From positions 1,240,001 to 1,304,000 of the forward strand of contig NZ_PDIZ01000001.1 in NCBI RefSeq assembly GCF_002563635.1: a stretch of 64,000 bases of DNA, written 5' to 3'. The stretch is from Bacillus sp. es.036 (lineage in GTDB: Bacteria; Bacillota; Bacilli; Bacillales; Guptibacillaceae). The position numbers were made by a program, and so were the translations under genes. Within the stretch, counting starts at the first letter, position 1, and each line of letters starts with the position of its first letter. This document shows, piece by piece, positions 44,635 through 53,759 of this stretch. The notes beneath the pieces are model-generated. The model was given only the letters and a program-made list of their open reading frames with translations. It made no database searches and was not told the origin of the DNA.

Positions 44635-45756
44635 GTGAAGATTGTTTCAATCGAACCGACTCCAAGTCCAAATTCGATGAAAATTAATTTAAGTGAAGAG
44701 TTACCATCTGGAGACACGAGGCAGTATAAACTTGAGACTGATCTCACAAATGCTCCACCGTATATTCAGAAATTAATGGCCGTTCCAGGCGTGAAGGGCC
44801 TTTATCATGTGATGGATTTTATTGCACTAGAACGAAATGCGAAATACGCCTGGGAAGATATTCTCCCAGGTGCAAGAGAGGCGTTCGGTGAAGTTGTTGA
44901 AGAATACAAAGCATCAGAGCAGGCTTCTGAAGATTTCGGTGAAATAAAAGTATCAATCCAAATGTTTCGTGGCATCCCGATGCAAGTGAAGCTAGAAGAA
45001 GGCGAATCTGAACAGCGCTTTGGATTACCTGAGCGCTTTATGCAAGCAGCAATGAAAGCCTCATCAGCTTCAGAAAATATGGTGATGGAGCGACAGTGGA
45101 AGGAACAAAATCCAAGGTACGGTTCACCTGAAGAAATCGGACAAGAGGTTACAGAAGAAATTGCGGCGACTTACAGTGAAGAGCGTCTTGAAGCACTTGT
45201 AAAAGCTGCATTTTCAGATCAAAGTGAATCAATTAAGCAAGAGAAAAAAGTGGTCACCCTTGCGATGCTTGATGATGCTGACTGGAAGGTCAGATACGCT
45301 GCACTTGACCGTATGGATCCAGAGCTTACTGATTTACCAGTGCTAGAAAAGGCATTGCAGGATGAAAAAGCTTCTGTACGACGGTTATCAGTCGTTTTCC
45401 TCGGTATGATCGAATCGAAGGAAGTGCTTCCGCTTCTTTATCAAGCATTGAAAGATAAGTCTGTTACAGTAAGACGAACAGCTGGAGATTGTTTGTCTGA
45501 TCTAGGTTTTGTTGAAGCCATTCCCGAAATGATTGAATCGCTACAAGATCGTAACAAGCTTGTTCGATGGAGGGCGGCAATGTTCTTATATGAAGTGGGA
45601 GATGAAACGGCAATTCCGGCACTTGAACAAGCGGCAAATGATCCGGAGTTTGAAGTAAAGATGCAGGCCGGTATGGCGTTAGAGAGGATAAAAGGCGGAG
45701 AAGAAGCAAAAGGATCTGTCTGGCATCAAATGACGCAAGCAAGAAAATCAAATTAA
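44635..45756 (+). CDS. Nfu_N plus HEAT-repeat protein (CvfC family)
   Basis: 373 aa from GTG 44635 behind AAGGGGGCGATT. The N-terminus (residues 1-90, IEPTPSPNSMKINLSEELPSG) is an Nfu/NifU N-terminal-like domain without a Cys cluster motif. A C-terminal region (about 210-370) has HEAT-like repeats such as WKVRYAALDRM and VRRLSVVFLG. The same layout is called conserved virulence factor C in staphylococci. Molecular role unknown; brxA follows after 20 bp. Confidence 0.8.
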   Translation: MKIVSIEPTPSPNSMKINLSEELPSGDTRQYKLETDLTNAPPYIQKLMAVPGVKGLYHVMDFIALERNAKYAWEDILPGAREAFGEVVEEYKASEQASEDFGEIKVSIQMFRGIPMQVKLEEGESEQRFGLPERFMQAAMKASSASENMVMERQWKEQNPRYGSPEEIGQEVTEEIAATYSEERLEALVKAAFSDQSESIKQEKKVVTLAMLDDADWKVRYAALDRMDPELTDLPVLEKALQDEKASVRRLSVVFLGMIESKEVLPLLYQALKDKSVTVRRTAGDCLSDLGFVEAIPEMIESLQDRNKLVRWRAAMFLYEVGDETAIPALEQAANDPEFEVKMQAGMALERIKGGEEAKGSVWHQMTQARKSN

Positions 45757-45776
45757 TTTCACAGGAGGTATAGGAT

Positions 45777-46205
45777 ATGAATCCATACGAAGAATATATG
45801 CGCCAGATGGCGCAGCCAATGCGTGATGAATTAACATCAGCTGGTTTTGAAGAGCTTACAACACCGGATGAAGTAGCAAGCTTTATTTCGGAGAAAAAGG
45901 GAACCTCACTTGTTTTTATCAACTCCGTATGTGGTTGTGCAGCTGGTCTCGCTCGCCCTGCCGCTCGTGAAGCGATTGAGTATGAAAAGAAACCAGAACA
46001 TCTTGTGACCGTTTTTGCAGGACAGGATCGTGAAGCAACTGGAAAAATGCGTGAATACCTAGAAGGATATGAACCTTCATCACCTTCCATCGCCCTTTTA
46101 AAAGATGGTCAGGTACTTCACTTTATTCCAAGAGAAGACATTGAAGATCATGATGTGGAAGAAATCGTAGCAAACTTGACAGGAGCTTTTGAACAATATT
46201 GTTAA
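45777..46205 (+). CDS. brxA: Bacilliredoxin BrxA
   Basis: 142 aa. The CGC active-site motif is in NSVCGCAAGLARPAA, and the start YEEYMRQMAQPMRDELTSAG matches the YphP (BrxA) branch rather than YqiW (BrxB). It removes bacillithiol from S-bacillithiolated proteins, so the organism probably makes bacillithiol. It appears co-transcribed with the CvfC-like gene and ends in a palindromic terminator. Confidence 0.92.
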   Translation: MNPYEEYMRQMAQPMRDELTSAGFEELTTPDEVASFISEKKGTSLVFINSVCGCAAGLARPAAREAIEYEKKPEHLVTVFAGQDREATGKMREYLEGYEPSSPSIALLKDGQVLHFIPREDIEDHDVEEIVANLTGAFEQYC

Positions 46206-46208
46206 TGA

Positions 46209-46238
46209 CAAAACTCCACTCATATGAGTGGAGTTTTG
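46209..46238. terminator. Terminator of brxA
   Basis: A perfect 30-bp palindrome (CAAAACTCCACTCAT and complement). Confidence 0.8.
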
Positions 46239-46263
46239 CTCGAGTTAATAGGAGGTCGATAAA

Positions 46264-46704
46264 ATGGATCACGTATTTGAACTGCAAGGAAGCTGGAAGG
46301 GTGGCCTCTCTGGAGAGGGGATTGTTAAAACGGAAAACCTTACGACAGACGTCTCAATCCCATCGTCAATGGGAGGAAGTGAAAAAGGAACGAACCCGGA
46401 TGAATTGCTTTTAAGCTCCTCAGCTGCCTGTTATTTTATGACGATTGGCTTGTATTTAGAACGAAATGAAATTCCTTTTGAAGATATTAAAATCTCATCT
46501 AAATTGACCGTAAGTGATAAAGGAAGGCTTCACGTTGCATCTATTCATCATTATCCAGTCATCTACCTGTCAAATGATCCTAATGAGGCAATGACTGCAC
46601 GAATTCATGACATTGCCCATCGAGCAGAGGAAGGCTGTATGATTACAAGAGCGATAAAAGGAAATGTTGATGTTGTCGTAGAACCATCTATAAAAAAAGT
46701 GTGA
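46264..46704 (+). CDS. OsmC family peroxiredoxin-like protein
   Basis: 146 aa. Two cysteines in the expected positions (SSSAACYFMT near residue 59 and EEGCMITRAI near 126) match the OsmC/Ohr fold that reduces organic peroxides. It is not OhrA/OhrB by its sequence, but a YhfA/YmaD-like member. Ribosome binding site TAGGAGG. Confidence 0.85.
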   Translation: MDHVFELQGSWKGGLSGEGIVKTENLTTDVSIPSSMGGSEKGTNPDELLLSSSAACYFMTIGLYLERNEIPFEDIKISSKLTVSDKGRLHVASIHHYPVIYLSNDPNEAMTARIHDIAHRAEEGCMITRAIKGNVDVVVEPSIKKV

Positions 46705-46793
46705 TGTTTTTCACTGTAATCGTTCATTTGTTTTGATAAGCTGGCAAAACATGCCTGTCCTCACCATTTAGATCATATTATGAATCTGACCCT

Positions 46794-46821
46794 TTGCATT
46801 TCTTGCGAAAATCATTATAAT
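46794..46821 (+). promoter_or_regulatory. Sigma-A promoter of the first trhO
   Basis: TTGCAT (46794-46799), 16-bp spacer, TATAAT (46816-46821), 62 bp before the ATG. Confidence 0.6.
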
Positions 46822-46883
46822 AAGGTTTTGGAACGGAACAGTGACGGGCAAAATGGAAACAGTGAAATAAAGGAGATAGAAGC

Positions 46884-47852
46884 ATGAATAAAGACTATCG
46901 TGTATTATTATTTTATAAATATGTACAAATTGATCAACCGGAAGAATATGTTGAAGAACACCTTGCTTTTTGTAAAGAGCATAATCTAAAAGGAAGAATC
47001 CTTATTGCGGGAGAAGGCATTAACGGAACGCTTTCTGGAACATTTGAAGAAACGCAGCAATATATGAATATGATGCATGCGGATGAGCGTTTTGCTGACT
47101 TGTTCTTCAAGATTGACGAAGCTTCTGAGCATCCATTCAAAAAGATGCACGTCCGTCTAAGACCAGAGCTAGTTACGCTTCGTCTTGACGAAAACCATGA
47201 TCCAAACCAGGTCGGTGGTAAGCACTTAAAGCCTGCTGAGTGGCGTGAAGCGATGCAACAAGATGATGTCATTATTCTTGATACCCGGAATGATTACGAG
47301 TATGATGTCGGTCATTTCCGCGGTGCGATTCGTCCAGATATTAAGAATTTCCGCGATTTACCGGAGTGGGTACAAGAAAATCTTGCCGATCAAAAGGATA
47401 AAAAGATTCTTACGTACTGTACGGGCGGAATACGCTGTGAAAAGTTCACAGGCTGGATGGTTAATCAAGGATTTGAGGATGTTAATCAGCTTGATGGTGG
47501 TATCGTGACATATGGTCAGGATGAAGACACTAAAGGGGAACTTTGGGATGGACAGTGTTATGTGTTTGATGGCCGAATTACTGTTCCGATTAACCAAAAA
47601 GATCATGTTGTTGTTGGTAAAGATTACTTCACTGGTGAACCGTGTGAACGCTATGTTAATTGTGCAAGCCCTGAATGTAATAAACAAATTATTACATCAG
47701 AGGAGAACGAACATAAATACTTGCGCGGTTGTTCACATGAGTGTAGAACATCACCTCGCAACCGTTACGTAGCTGAACATGGCTTAACGGAAGAAGAAGT
47801 CAATGAACGTCTACAAAAATTAATGCAAGAGCATATTGAACAAGAGGTTTAA
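46884..47852 (+). CDS. trhO: tRNA uridine(34) hydroxylase TrhO (copy 1)
   Basis: 322 aa. An N-terminal acylphosphatase-like domain ([17 protein letters not shown]) precedes a rhodanese domain with active-site CTGGIRCEK, and a Cys-rich tail (CASPEC, then CSHEC) likely binds zinc. TrhO (YbfQ) hydroxylates wobble uridine 34 using a prephenate-derived cofactor, the first step to 5-methoxyuridine in Bacillus. A second paralogue lies at 52799-53701. Confidence 0.92.
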   Translation: MNKDYRVLLFYKYVQIDQPEEYVEEHLAFCKEHNLKGRILIAGEGINGTLSGTFEETQQYMNMMHADERFADLFFKIDEASEHPFKKMHVRLRPELVTLRLDENHDPNQVGGKHLKPAEWREAMQQDDVIILDTRNDYEYDVGHFRGAIRPDIKNFRDLPEWVQENLADQKDKKILTYCTGGIRCEKFTGWMVNQGFEDVNQLDGGIVTYGQDEDTKGELWDGQCYVFDGRITVPINQKDHVVVGKDYFTGEPCERYVNCASPECNKQIITSEENEHKYLRGCSHECRTSPRNRYVAEHGLTEEEVNERLQKLMQEHIEQEV

Positions 47853-47856
47853 TCAG

Positions 47857-47888
47857 AAAAGCTAGCTGTCTGCAGACAGCTAGCTTTT
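47857..47888. terminator. Bidirectional terminator, trhO / minus-strand genes
   Basis: A perfect 32-bp palindrome (AAAAGCTAGCTGTCTG and complement) between convergent genes. Confidence 0.85.
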
Positions 47889-48747
47889 ATTTGTCATATC
47901 TGATTTTATTTACTTTAAGAAGATGATCAACTTTTGAAAGACGATGGTCTTCTATTTTTTCGAGGTATTGATGAAGCGTTAACTCCATTTGGCAAAGAGC
48001 TTGAAATAGGTCACGGTGCCGCAACTCGCGATTTTCTGCAGATAGGGCAGTGAAGCCTGTCAGTATGTTTGGTAGCTCAGTTGAAAGCATCCGCTTTACA
48101 ACATGGCGTTCCTCAAGGTCAAGCGGCTTAAGTTCAGGTAAGATTTGCCGGAAAAGGTGAATGAGCCTTGTCGCTCTAGAATGAATAACGCCACTAATAT
48201 AAGCGTGTGTAGCCACTTGCTCTAAATGATTTAGCTGTTCTTTTAAAACCGGATCAATTGCTCCTTGATCTTGCGTTGCATTTGTACCTAATAAGGCGTG
48301 ATCCAATAATTTCATGCGCTGAAAAATCCCTTTAAAAAAAGGAGAGCGTTTAATACTTCGCTTAATAATTTTTCCTCGGTCATTAATTAAAATGGTACCC
48401 TGCTTGCATTTACCTGAATCTCGTTTTGCAATCATTTGTCGTTCCCATTGAATGTAAAACTTTTTTGGTGTAGATGAACGGTCTTTTTGGCTGTCATATC
48501 CAGAAAATAAAATAAGGTTTCGGCGTATTTTTAAATAAACAGTAAATCCTCGTTCTGTACGTTTCCATTTTTGTGGCTTATTTTCTAAAGGATCGAGTTT
48601 ATCAATAAATTCATCTAACAACTGTTCCGCATATGAAAGGAAGTTTGTTGTACTCGCATCCTGAAGTAGTGATGCTTCCACCGTCTTGAATTGCGGTGGT
48701 AACAGCTTTTCAAGCCACTGGGGTTCAGAAGAATCGAAAAGCCCCAT
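47887..48747 (-). CDS. Hypothetical protein downstream of telA
   Basis: About 286 aa from ATG 48747, six bases after AGGAGGG. It begins MGLFDSSEPQWLEKLLPP and is helical and basic, without membrane segments, Cys clusters or a motif I recognise. It follows telA closely, like xpaC next to the telA homologue yaaN in B. subtilis, but the sequence does not let me call it XpaC. Co-transcription with telA suggests a joint role in envelope stress or toxic anion resistance. Confidence 0.65.
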   Translation of the reverse strand: MGLFDSSEPQWLEKLLPPQFKTVEASLLQDASTTNFLSYAEQLLDEFIDKLDPLENKPQKWKRTERGFTVYLKIRRNLILFSGYDSQKDRSSTPKKFYIQWERQMIAKRDSGKCKQGTILINDRGKIIKRSIKRSPFFKGIFQRMKLLDHALLGTNATQDQGAIDPVLKEQLNHLEQVATHAYISGVIHSRATRLIHLFRQILPELKPLDLEERHVVKRMLSTELPNILTGFTALSAENRELRHRDLFQALCQMELTLHQYLEKIEDHRLSKVDHLLKVNKIRYDK

Positions 48748-48764
48748 GGGATTCCCTCCTGTCA

Positions 48765-49835
48765 TTAAAGTCGATCGGCTGCATCAGATAGCTGCTTTTG
48801 CCTCGACGTTGTGCTATCCAATTTGGTTTTCATTTCATTGTTTAACTGATCCATTTCTAGTATGAACTTTTTACCGCTATCAATAATGCGAACATTAGAT
48901 TTCTCTGTAATCTCAATGGCTTCGAATACATCCTGATAGGCTTTTCGGAAGGATTCAATCGCAATGGCCGGTTTTTCAAGTGTTTTGACCGTTTCCTCCG
49001 TATTTTGCTTTAGCATTTCAGCATTTCGAAGAAGCATTGACTCTGTTGCTTCGTTAACATTTTGAACAGCGGAAATTACCTTCTGCTGGTTGCCGAGTGC
49101 TAACTGGATCGAAGCTGTAACGGTGATGATGTTCTTCGTCATCGTAACGGCATTGAAGATTGCTTCTTCTAACTTTTCATTATTTTCCATGATCAAATCG
49201 ACTGAGGCCATAGACTGACGAAGAACCATGACAGCCTGTGACATATTCTTTACTCGACTTACGACTTTTTGTTGCGCCTTTTGGATTGGAAGGGGATTGT
49301 CTTTCCATTCGGCCTTAGCCGCTTCCTCATCAAGCATTGTCATGAGCGTCTGACCTAGCTCCATTTGATCTTCTAAGCCGAAAATTCGATCTCTAGCCAC
49401 ATCTTTAAGTTCTTTTAACATCACATTATCTTCTTGTAGCTTATCTTTACCGGTTAGAAGAGACTCAACAATGACTTCAACCTGAGATTCTACCGTTTTA
49501 TATTTCTTCGCATATTGTTCAACTTCATTGCGACCCATGACGCGATTTAGCAGTTTGTTAAATTTATTTTTCTTTAAGTAAGAGGGCTCAAGTTCTGAAA
49601 CGTGCTCTCTAAGTTTGTGTAGATTATCAGGTAAATCGTTATTCGGTTGATCGATCATTCCTTTAACCGGTCGCTTTAATGCTTCTAATGACTCTCCAGC
49701 ATCACGCTGGGCATCTTCACCTAGCCCAGATAAGGATTGAAGTATTTTATCTGTATCATCTTCATGATAAAAGCTTTGAATAATTTCCTCAGCTTTTTCA
49801 CGTTGAGAGTTAACTTTTTCAGGCTGATTACTCAT
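48765..49835 (-). CDS. TelA family toxic anion resistance protein
   Basis: 356 aa from ATG 49835 behind GAAGGAG; longer starts are unsupported. It is a long helical, coiled-coil-rich protein with LEPSYLKKNKFNKLLNRVMGRNEVEQYAKKYK and repeated VTMTKNIITVTASIQLALGNQQKV typical of TelA/YaaN/YceH. The family was linked to tellurite resistance and cell-envelope functions; the biochemical role is unknown. It is first of a two-gene minus-strand unit. Confidence 0.9.
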   Translation of the reverse strand: MSNQPEKVNSQREKAEEIIQSFYHEDDTDKILQSLSGLGEDAQRDAGESLEALKRPVKGMIDQPNNDLPDNLHKLREHVSELEPSYLKKNKFNKLLNRVMGRNEVEQYAKKYKTVESQVEVIVESLLTGKDKLQEDNVMLKELKDVARDRIFGLEDQMELGQTLMTMLDEEAAKAEWKDNPLPIQKAQQKVVSRVKNMSQAVMVLRQSMASVDLIMENNEKLEEAIFNAVTMTKNIITVTASIQLALGNQQKVISAVQNVNEATESMLLRNAEMLKQNTEETVKTLEKPAIAIESFRKAYQDVFEAIEITEKSNVRIIDSGKKFILEMDQLNNEMKTKLDSTTSRQKQLSDAADRL

Positions 49836-50047
49836 ATATGACACTCCTTCAATAGAATGAAATCGTTTGGATATACTTCCTACCATTCTATACGAATAGA
49901 TTTCGCGAAAAGTTTCAAAACACCTTCAGCAAAACCTTTCCCTTTGCGAAATAAGTACAAACGTATCGCATGTAAAATAGTTGAAAGATGATGAGAGGGG
50001 TGATATGTTTTAAACGGATTTATTTTAACGTTAGGACGTGATGAAAG

Positions 50048-50302
50048 ATGAAAAATGTAAAGCTCTACACCCAACCAGCATGTCCGCCGTGCGAGTTTGT
50101 GAAAAATTATTTTCAAATGCACGGTGTCAAATATGAACTGTTAAATATAAAAGAAAACCAGGCAGCGCGAAATGAGCTCATCAACGAGCACGGATCAATG
50201 TCTACGCCAACGATTGTCATTGATGGTGAAGTGATTATTGGATTTGAACAAGAACGGATTGATGAACTTCTTGATCTTTCGTCTTCTAAAATGAAGGATT
50301 GA
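50048..50302 (+). CDS. Glutaredoxin-like protein
   Basis: 84 aa thioredoxin-fold protein with CPPC active site (residues 12-15, QPACPPCEFVKNYF), cis-Pro TPT (about residue 53) and a GFEQERIDELL C-terminus. It fits NrdH/glutaredoxin-type thiol-disulfide reductases. The acyl-CoA dehydrogenase gene follows after 26 bp. Confidence 0.88.
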   Translation: MKNVKLYTQPACPPCEFVKNYFQMHGVKYELLNIKENQAARNELINEHGSMSTPTIVIDGEVIIGFEQERIDELLDLSSSKMKD

Positions 50303-50328
50303 TAACTTGTTGAAAGAGGGTGCATGAA

Positions 50329-51474
50329 ATGATTGAGAAATTTGTACGAAATGATCGTCAGAAAGAGCTCCTTCATCTAGCTAGTAAGCATCGCGCTGAG
50401 CTTAGAGAGAGCGCTGAGCAAATTGACGAGGAAGCGCGCATTCCTGACTTCATTATAGCAAGTATGAAGGATTCAGGCTTTACTTCACTGCCCATTCCAG
50501 AAGAATTTGGTGGGAAAGGACTTTCACTTTACGAACTAGTCCTTATTCAAGAGGAGCTTGGGAAAGGCGAAGGAGCAGGTGCGTTATCGATTGGTTGGCA
50601 CTTTGGTATTCTAAAAGATCTTCAAGATCGTCGACCTTGGAATGATCATACGTATGCGGAACTTTGTAAGGACGTAGTGAAAGGAGCTCTTGTGAATAGA
50701 GCTCAAACAGAAGAGGAAACTGGTGATCCAACGAGAGGAGGACTCCCTGCAACGATCGCTACAGAAGTAGAGGGGGGCTATCAGCTTACTGGCCGAAAAA
50801 CATTCACAACGTTAAGTCCACATCTTGACTCTGTGATTGTAAAATCGACGTTAAATGGTGTGCCGGCTGACTTTTTAGTATCAATGAATCAAAAAGGTGT
50901 ATCCCTTGAACAAACATGGGAAGTTTTGGGGATGAGAGGAACGAGGAGTGATGATCTTGTCTTAACAGACGTCTTCGTTCCGTCTGAAGCTCTCCTTGAA
51001 ATTTATGATAAGGAACGCAAAACGGCATCCCTTCCTCCTGCATGGTTACTTCATATCCCGGCTGTGTATCTTGGAATTGCTGAATCTGCACGAGAAGAAG
51101 CGGTGAAATTTGTTACTTCTTATCAACCGAACAGTCTAGATATACCATTAAAAGATGTTCCCCATATCCAAGATAAGTTTGGTCGCATATCCCTTGCGCT
51201 CTTAAGTGCTCGTCACTTTCTTTATTCGGTCGCAGAGCAGTGGGATCAGTATCCAGAAGAGCGAATGAACATGCAGGGACAGCTTTTTGCTGCAAAAACC
51301 CAGGCAGTTAAAGCTGCGATGGAAGCTGTTGACCTTTCCATGCGCATTGTTGGGGGACGGAGTTTAATGAAAAAGAATCAGTTGGAACGCTTGTACAGAG
51401 ATGTTCGAGCGGGACTTCATAATCCTCCTAGTGATGAATTAACGCTACAAGTTCTTGCGATGAAACAATTTTAA
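50329..51474 (+). CDS. Acyl-CoA dehydrogenase family protein (YdbM-like)
   Basis: 381 aa from ATG 50329 behind AGAGGGTG; GTG 50320 overlaps that site. The three-domain acyl-CoA dehydrogenase layout is seen: N-terminal helices with FIIASMKDSGFTSLPIPEEFGG, the middle beta domain with GMRGTRSDDL, and a helical C-terminus with MRIVGGRSL. Length equals YdbM of B. subtilis. It is FAD-dependent; substrate unknown. Confidence 0.83.
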   Translation: MIEKFVRNDRQKELLHLASKHRAELRESAEQIDEEARIPDFIIASMKDSGFTSLPIPEEFGGKGLSLYELVLIQEELGKGEGAGALSIGWHFGILKDLQDRRPWNDHTYAELCKDVVKGALVNRAQTEEETGDPTRGGLPATIATEVEGGYQLTGRKTFTTLSPHLDSVIVKSTLNGVPADFLVSMNQKGVSLEQTWEVLGMRGTRSDDLVLTDVFVPSEALLEIYDKERKTASLPPAWLLHIPAVYLGIAESAREEAVKFVTSYQPNSLDIPLKDVPHIQDKFGRISLALLSARHFLYSVAEQWDQYPEERMNMQGQLFAAKTQAVKAAMEAVDLSMRIVGGRSLMKKNQLERLYRDVRAGLHNPPSDELTLQVLAMKQF

Positions 51475-51485
51475 TATGAGTGTTT

Positions 51486-51518
51486 ACTCCTTCTATAATT
51501 GGAAGGAGTTTCTTTTTG
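51486..51518 (+). terminator. Terminator of the acyl-CoA dehydrogenase gene
   Basis: ACTCCTTC / GAAGGAGT with 8-nt loop and TTTCTTTTTG tail. Confidence 0.75.
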
Positions 51519-51619
51519 TTCTTATATGTGGTTCTCATCCCTATGACTCCCTATTGTAAGTATGCTGTTCTTCCTCTATCCTTTATGACGTGTTAAAAGC
51601 TACTGAAAGGATGGGGTGT

Positions 51620-52228
51620 ATGAAAAAGTCGGTTCTGACGATTTTAATGACAAGTCTCTTTTTTACGATGTTTTCTGCTCAGTCTCATCACGTAGTGGCG
51701 GTTACTATGATGAAGGCACCTCCGATGATCGAAGAAGAGCAAACTGCAATTGCTCCTAGTGAAACGCCTGAACCGGAAACGAAGCAGGATGTGGCGTTAT
51801 TGCTTAACCTTCCTGTAAAAAATATGAATGATGTTAAGAAAGTAACGAAGGATCAATTTTCCGTTACCAACTATTCAATAGAAGAAATTGAAATGCTAGC
51901 CAAATTAGTTAATGGAGAAGCGAGAGGCGAAACGTTTGAAGGAAAAGTAGCGGTAGCTTCTGTGACCATTAATCGTGTTCTTTCTTCAAAATTTCCAAAT
52001 AGCCTAAAAGAAGTAATCTTTGAAAGCGGCGCATATACGGCCGTATCAGATGGTCAATATGATCAGCGTCCAGGACCAGAGTCCTACAAAGCAGTTTATG
52101 CTGCACTTAGTGGACAAGATCCAAGTTCAGGCGCTTTGTTTTATTATAATCCTGATATTGCAACTGACGATTGGATTCGGACAAGGCATATTATTAAAGA
52201 AATTGGCAAACATGTCTTCACAAGATAA
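51620..52228 (+). CDS. Secreted cell-wall hydrolase, SleB/CwlJ type
   Basis: 202 aa from ATG 51620 with AAAGGATGGGG upstream. A signal peptide (residues 1-24) and a linker precede a hydrolase_2 domain: EIEMLAKLVNGEARGETFEGKVAVASVTINRV carries the catalytic Glu. These enzymes cut spore cortex or vegetative peptidoglycan. It has no SleB peptidoglycan-binding repeat, so its role is likely sporulation- or growth-related hydrolysis. A hairpin overlaps its stop codon. Confidence 0.85.
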   Translation: MKKSVLTILMTSLFFTMFSAQSHHVVAVTMMKAPPMIEEEQTAIAPSETPEPETKQDVALLLNLPVKNMNDVKKVTKDQFSVTNYSIEEIEMLAKLVNGEARGETFEGKVAVASVTINRVLSSKFPNSLKEVIFESGAYTAVSDGQYDQRPGPESYKAVYAALSGQDPSSGALFYYNPDIATDDWIRTRHIIKEIGKHVFTR

Positions 52229-52255
52229 AATCCTCCTGACGAAGGAGGATTTTAT
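52225..52255 (+). terminator. Terminator of the SleB-type gene
   Basis: ATAAAATCCTCC / GGAGGATTTTAT, 7-nt loop; the TAA stop is inside the stem. The T-run is short. Confidence 0.7.
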
Positions 52256-52302
52256 GATATCATCGACTTGTACCCACAGTTTGATGAAGGAGTGAAGCGA
52301 AA

Positions 52303-52698
52303 ATGACACAGAAAAAAACGTTTCAACCAGGTGAAATAGTCACAGCAGGATATAAGACAGGTAGGTATATTGGAGAGGTTGTAGACCTAAAGGATCCAAA
52401 AGCTGTTGTCAAAGTGCTTGCGGTGATGAAGCACCCAACACAGGGCGATCTTCATAATCCAAAACAGCTAGATGTTCCGCTTTTCCATCAACGTAAAGCG
52501 CTGGCTCAATTTGAGAAGGCTCTTGTGCCGTTATCAGCTATTAACCACTATGAAGGGGACGTTCCGAATTACAACGAATCGTTGCAAGAAGCCCTTGGTA
52601 CACAAGAAGCTGAGTTAAAGCATGAAGGCGGAAGATGGGCAGAGGCCTCTCTCATTGAAATTGAAAAACTTAAAGAAGAGTATTTTCCGACAAGATAG
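52303..52698 (+). CDS. kapB: Kinase-associated protein KapB
   Basis: 131 aa. The SH3-like start GEIVTAGYKTGRYIGEVVD and THPTQGDLHNPKQLDVPLFHQRKAL-type segments closely match Bacillus KapB, which is needed for KinB-dependent entry into the Spo0A phosphorelay. It is cytosolic, with no lipobox. The gene stands apart from any kinB in this window. Confidence 0.9.
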   Translation: MTQKKTFQPGEIVTAGYKTGRYIGEVVDLKDPKAVVKVLAVMKHPTQGDLHNPKQLDVPLFHQRKALAQFEKALVPLSAINHYEGDVPNYNESLQEALGTQEAELKHEGGRWAEASLIEIEKLKEEYFPTR

Positions 52699-52798
52699 TC
52701 TTCTTTACATCACTATTTAAATCGGGTAAGATATAGTATTGATTTAGGCTTGCAATAAGAAGACCTAAGTGAAGAAGACGTAAAGGGTGGTTTTTGAT

Positions 52799-53701
52799 TT
52801 GCAATCAGAAGCTTCAGCATATCAAGTGCTGTTATATTATCAGTATGTAGAAATTGAAGATCCAGCTTATTTTGCTCGAAAGCATCTTAAGTTCTGTCAA
52901 TCTTTGAATTTAAAAGGAAGAGTGCTTGTCGGTACAGAAGGAATTAATGGAACCGTTTCAGGAACCGTTCAGGATACTGAGCGGTATATGGAAGAACTAA
53001 AAGCTGACGAACGTTTCCACGATATGGTGTTTAAAATTGATGAAGCACATGGTCATACGTTTAAAAAGATGCACGTACGACCACGTGAAGAGATTGTTTC
53101 ATTAAGACTTGAGGAAGATGTTAATCCGAAAGAAATCACCGGAAACTACCTTGAGCCTAAGGAGTTTATGGAAGCGCTAGAAGATGATGACGTGATTGTT
53201 ATTGACGCTAGAAATGACTATGAGTATGATATTGGCCATTTCCGTAATGCCATTCGTCCTGACATTAAAGCATTTCGTGATCTTCCAGACTGGATCGAGC
53301 AGAATCTTGCCGACCAAAAGGACAAAAAAGTATTAACGTATTGCACGGGCGGGATTCGCTGTGAGAAATTTTCAGGATATTTATTAAAGAAAGGATTCTC
53401 TGATGTTTCTCAGCTTCATGGTGGGATTGTCACGTACGGTAAAGACCCAGAAGTACAAGGTAAATATTTCGACGGTAAGTGCTTTGTTTTTGATGATCGC
53501 CTTGCTGTACCTGTGAACCGTACTGATGAAGATACGGTGATAGGGAAATGCTATCATTGCGAAGAACCGGCAGATACGTACATTAATTGTGCCAATGTTA
53601 CGTGTGACAAGCTTCATATCGTTTGTGATTCTTGCAAAGAAGAACATCAGCAATATTGTTCATCAGCTTGTGAGGAAGAAGTTCACATGGCGCAAATGTA
53701 A
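52799..53701 (+). CDS. tRNA uridine(34) hydroxylase TrhO (copy 2)
   Basis: 300 aa from TTG 52799 (AAAGGGTGG nine bases upstream; GTG 52787 lies within that site). It has the same layout as copy 1: [17 protein letters not shown]-terminus, [12 protein letters not shown] and active-site CTGGIRCEK. The C-terminal zinc-like tail differs in spacing ([19 protein letters not shown]). Both copies keep the catalytic Cys, so redundancy or different tRNA targets are possible. The tRNA operon starts 1.2 kb downstream. Confidence 0.9.
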   Translation: MQSEASAYQVLLYYQYVEIEDPAYFARKHLKFCQSLNLKGRVLVGTEGINGTVSGTVQDTERYMEELKADERFHDMVFKIDEAHGHTFKKMHVRPREEIVSLRLEEDVNPKEITGNYLEPKEFMEALEDDDVIVIDARNDYEYDIGHFRNAIRPDIKAFRDLPDWIEQNLADQKDKKVLTYCTGGIRCEKFSGYLLKKGFSDVSQLHGGIVTYGKDPEVQGKYFDGKCFVFDDRLAVPVNRTDEDTVIGKCYHCEEPADTYINCANVTCDKLHIVCDSCKEEHQQYCSSACEEEVHMAQM

Positions 53702-53729
53702 CGCAGCGGATACCGCTGCGTTTTTTTTC
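53701..53729 (+). terminator. Terminator of the second trhO
   Basis: ACGCAGCGG / CCGCTGCGT with loop ATA and T8. Confidence 0.9.
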
Positions 53730-53759
53730 CACTTAATCAGAGTGAGGAGGTACGTAGAG

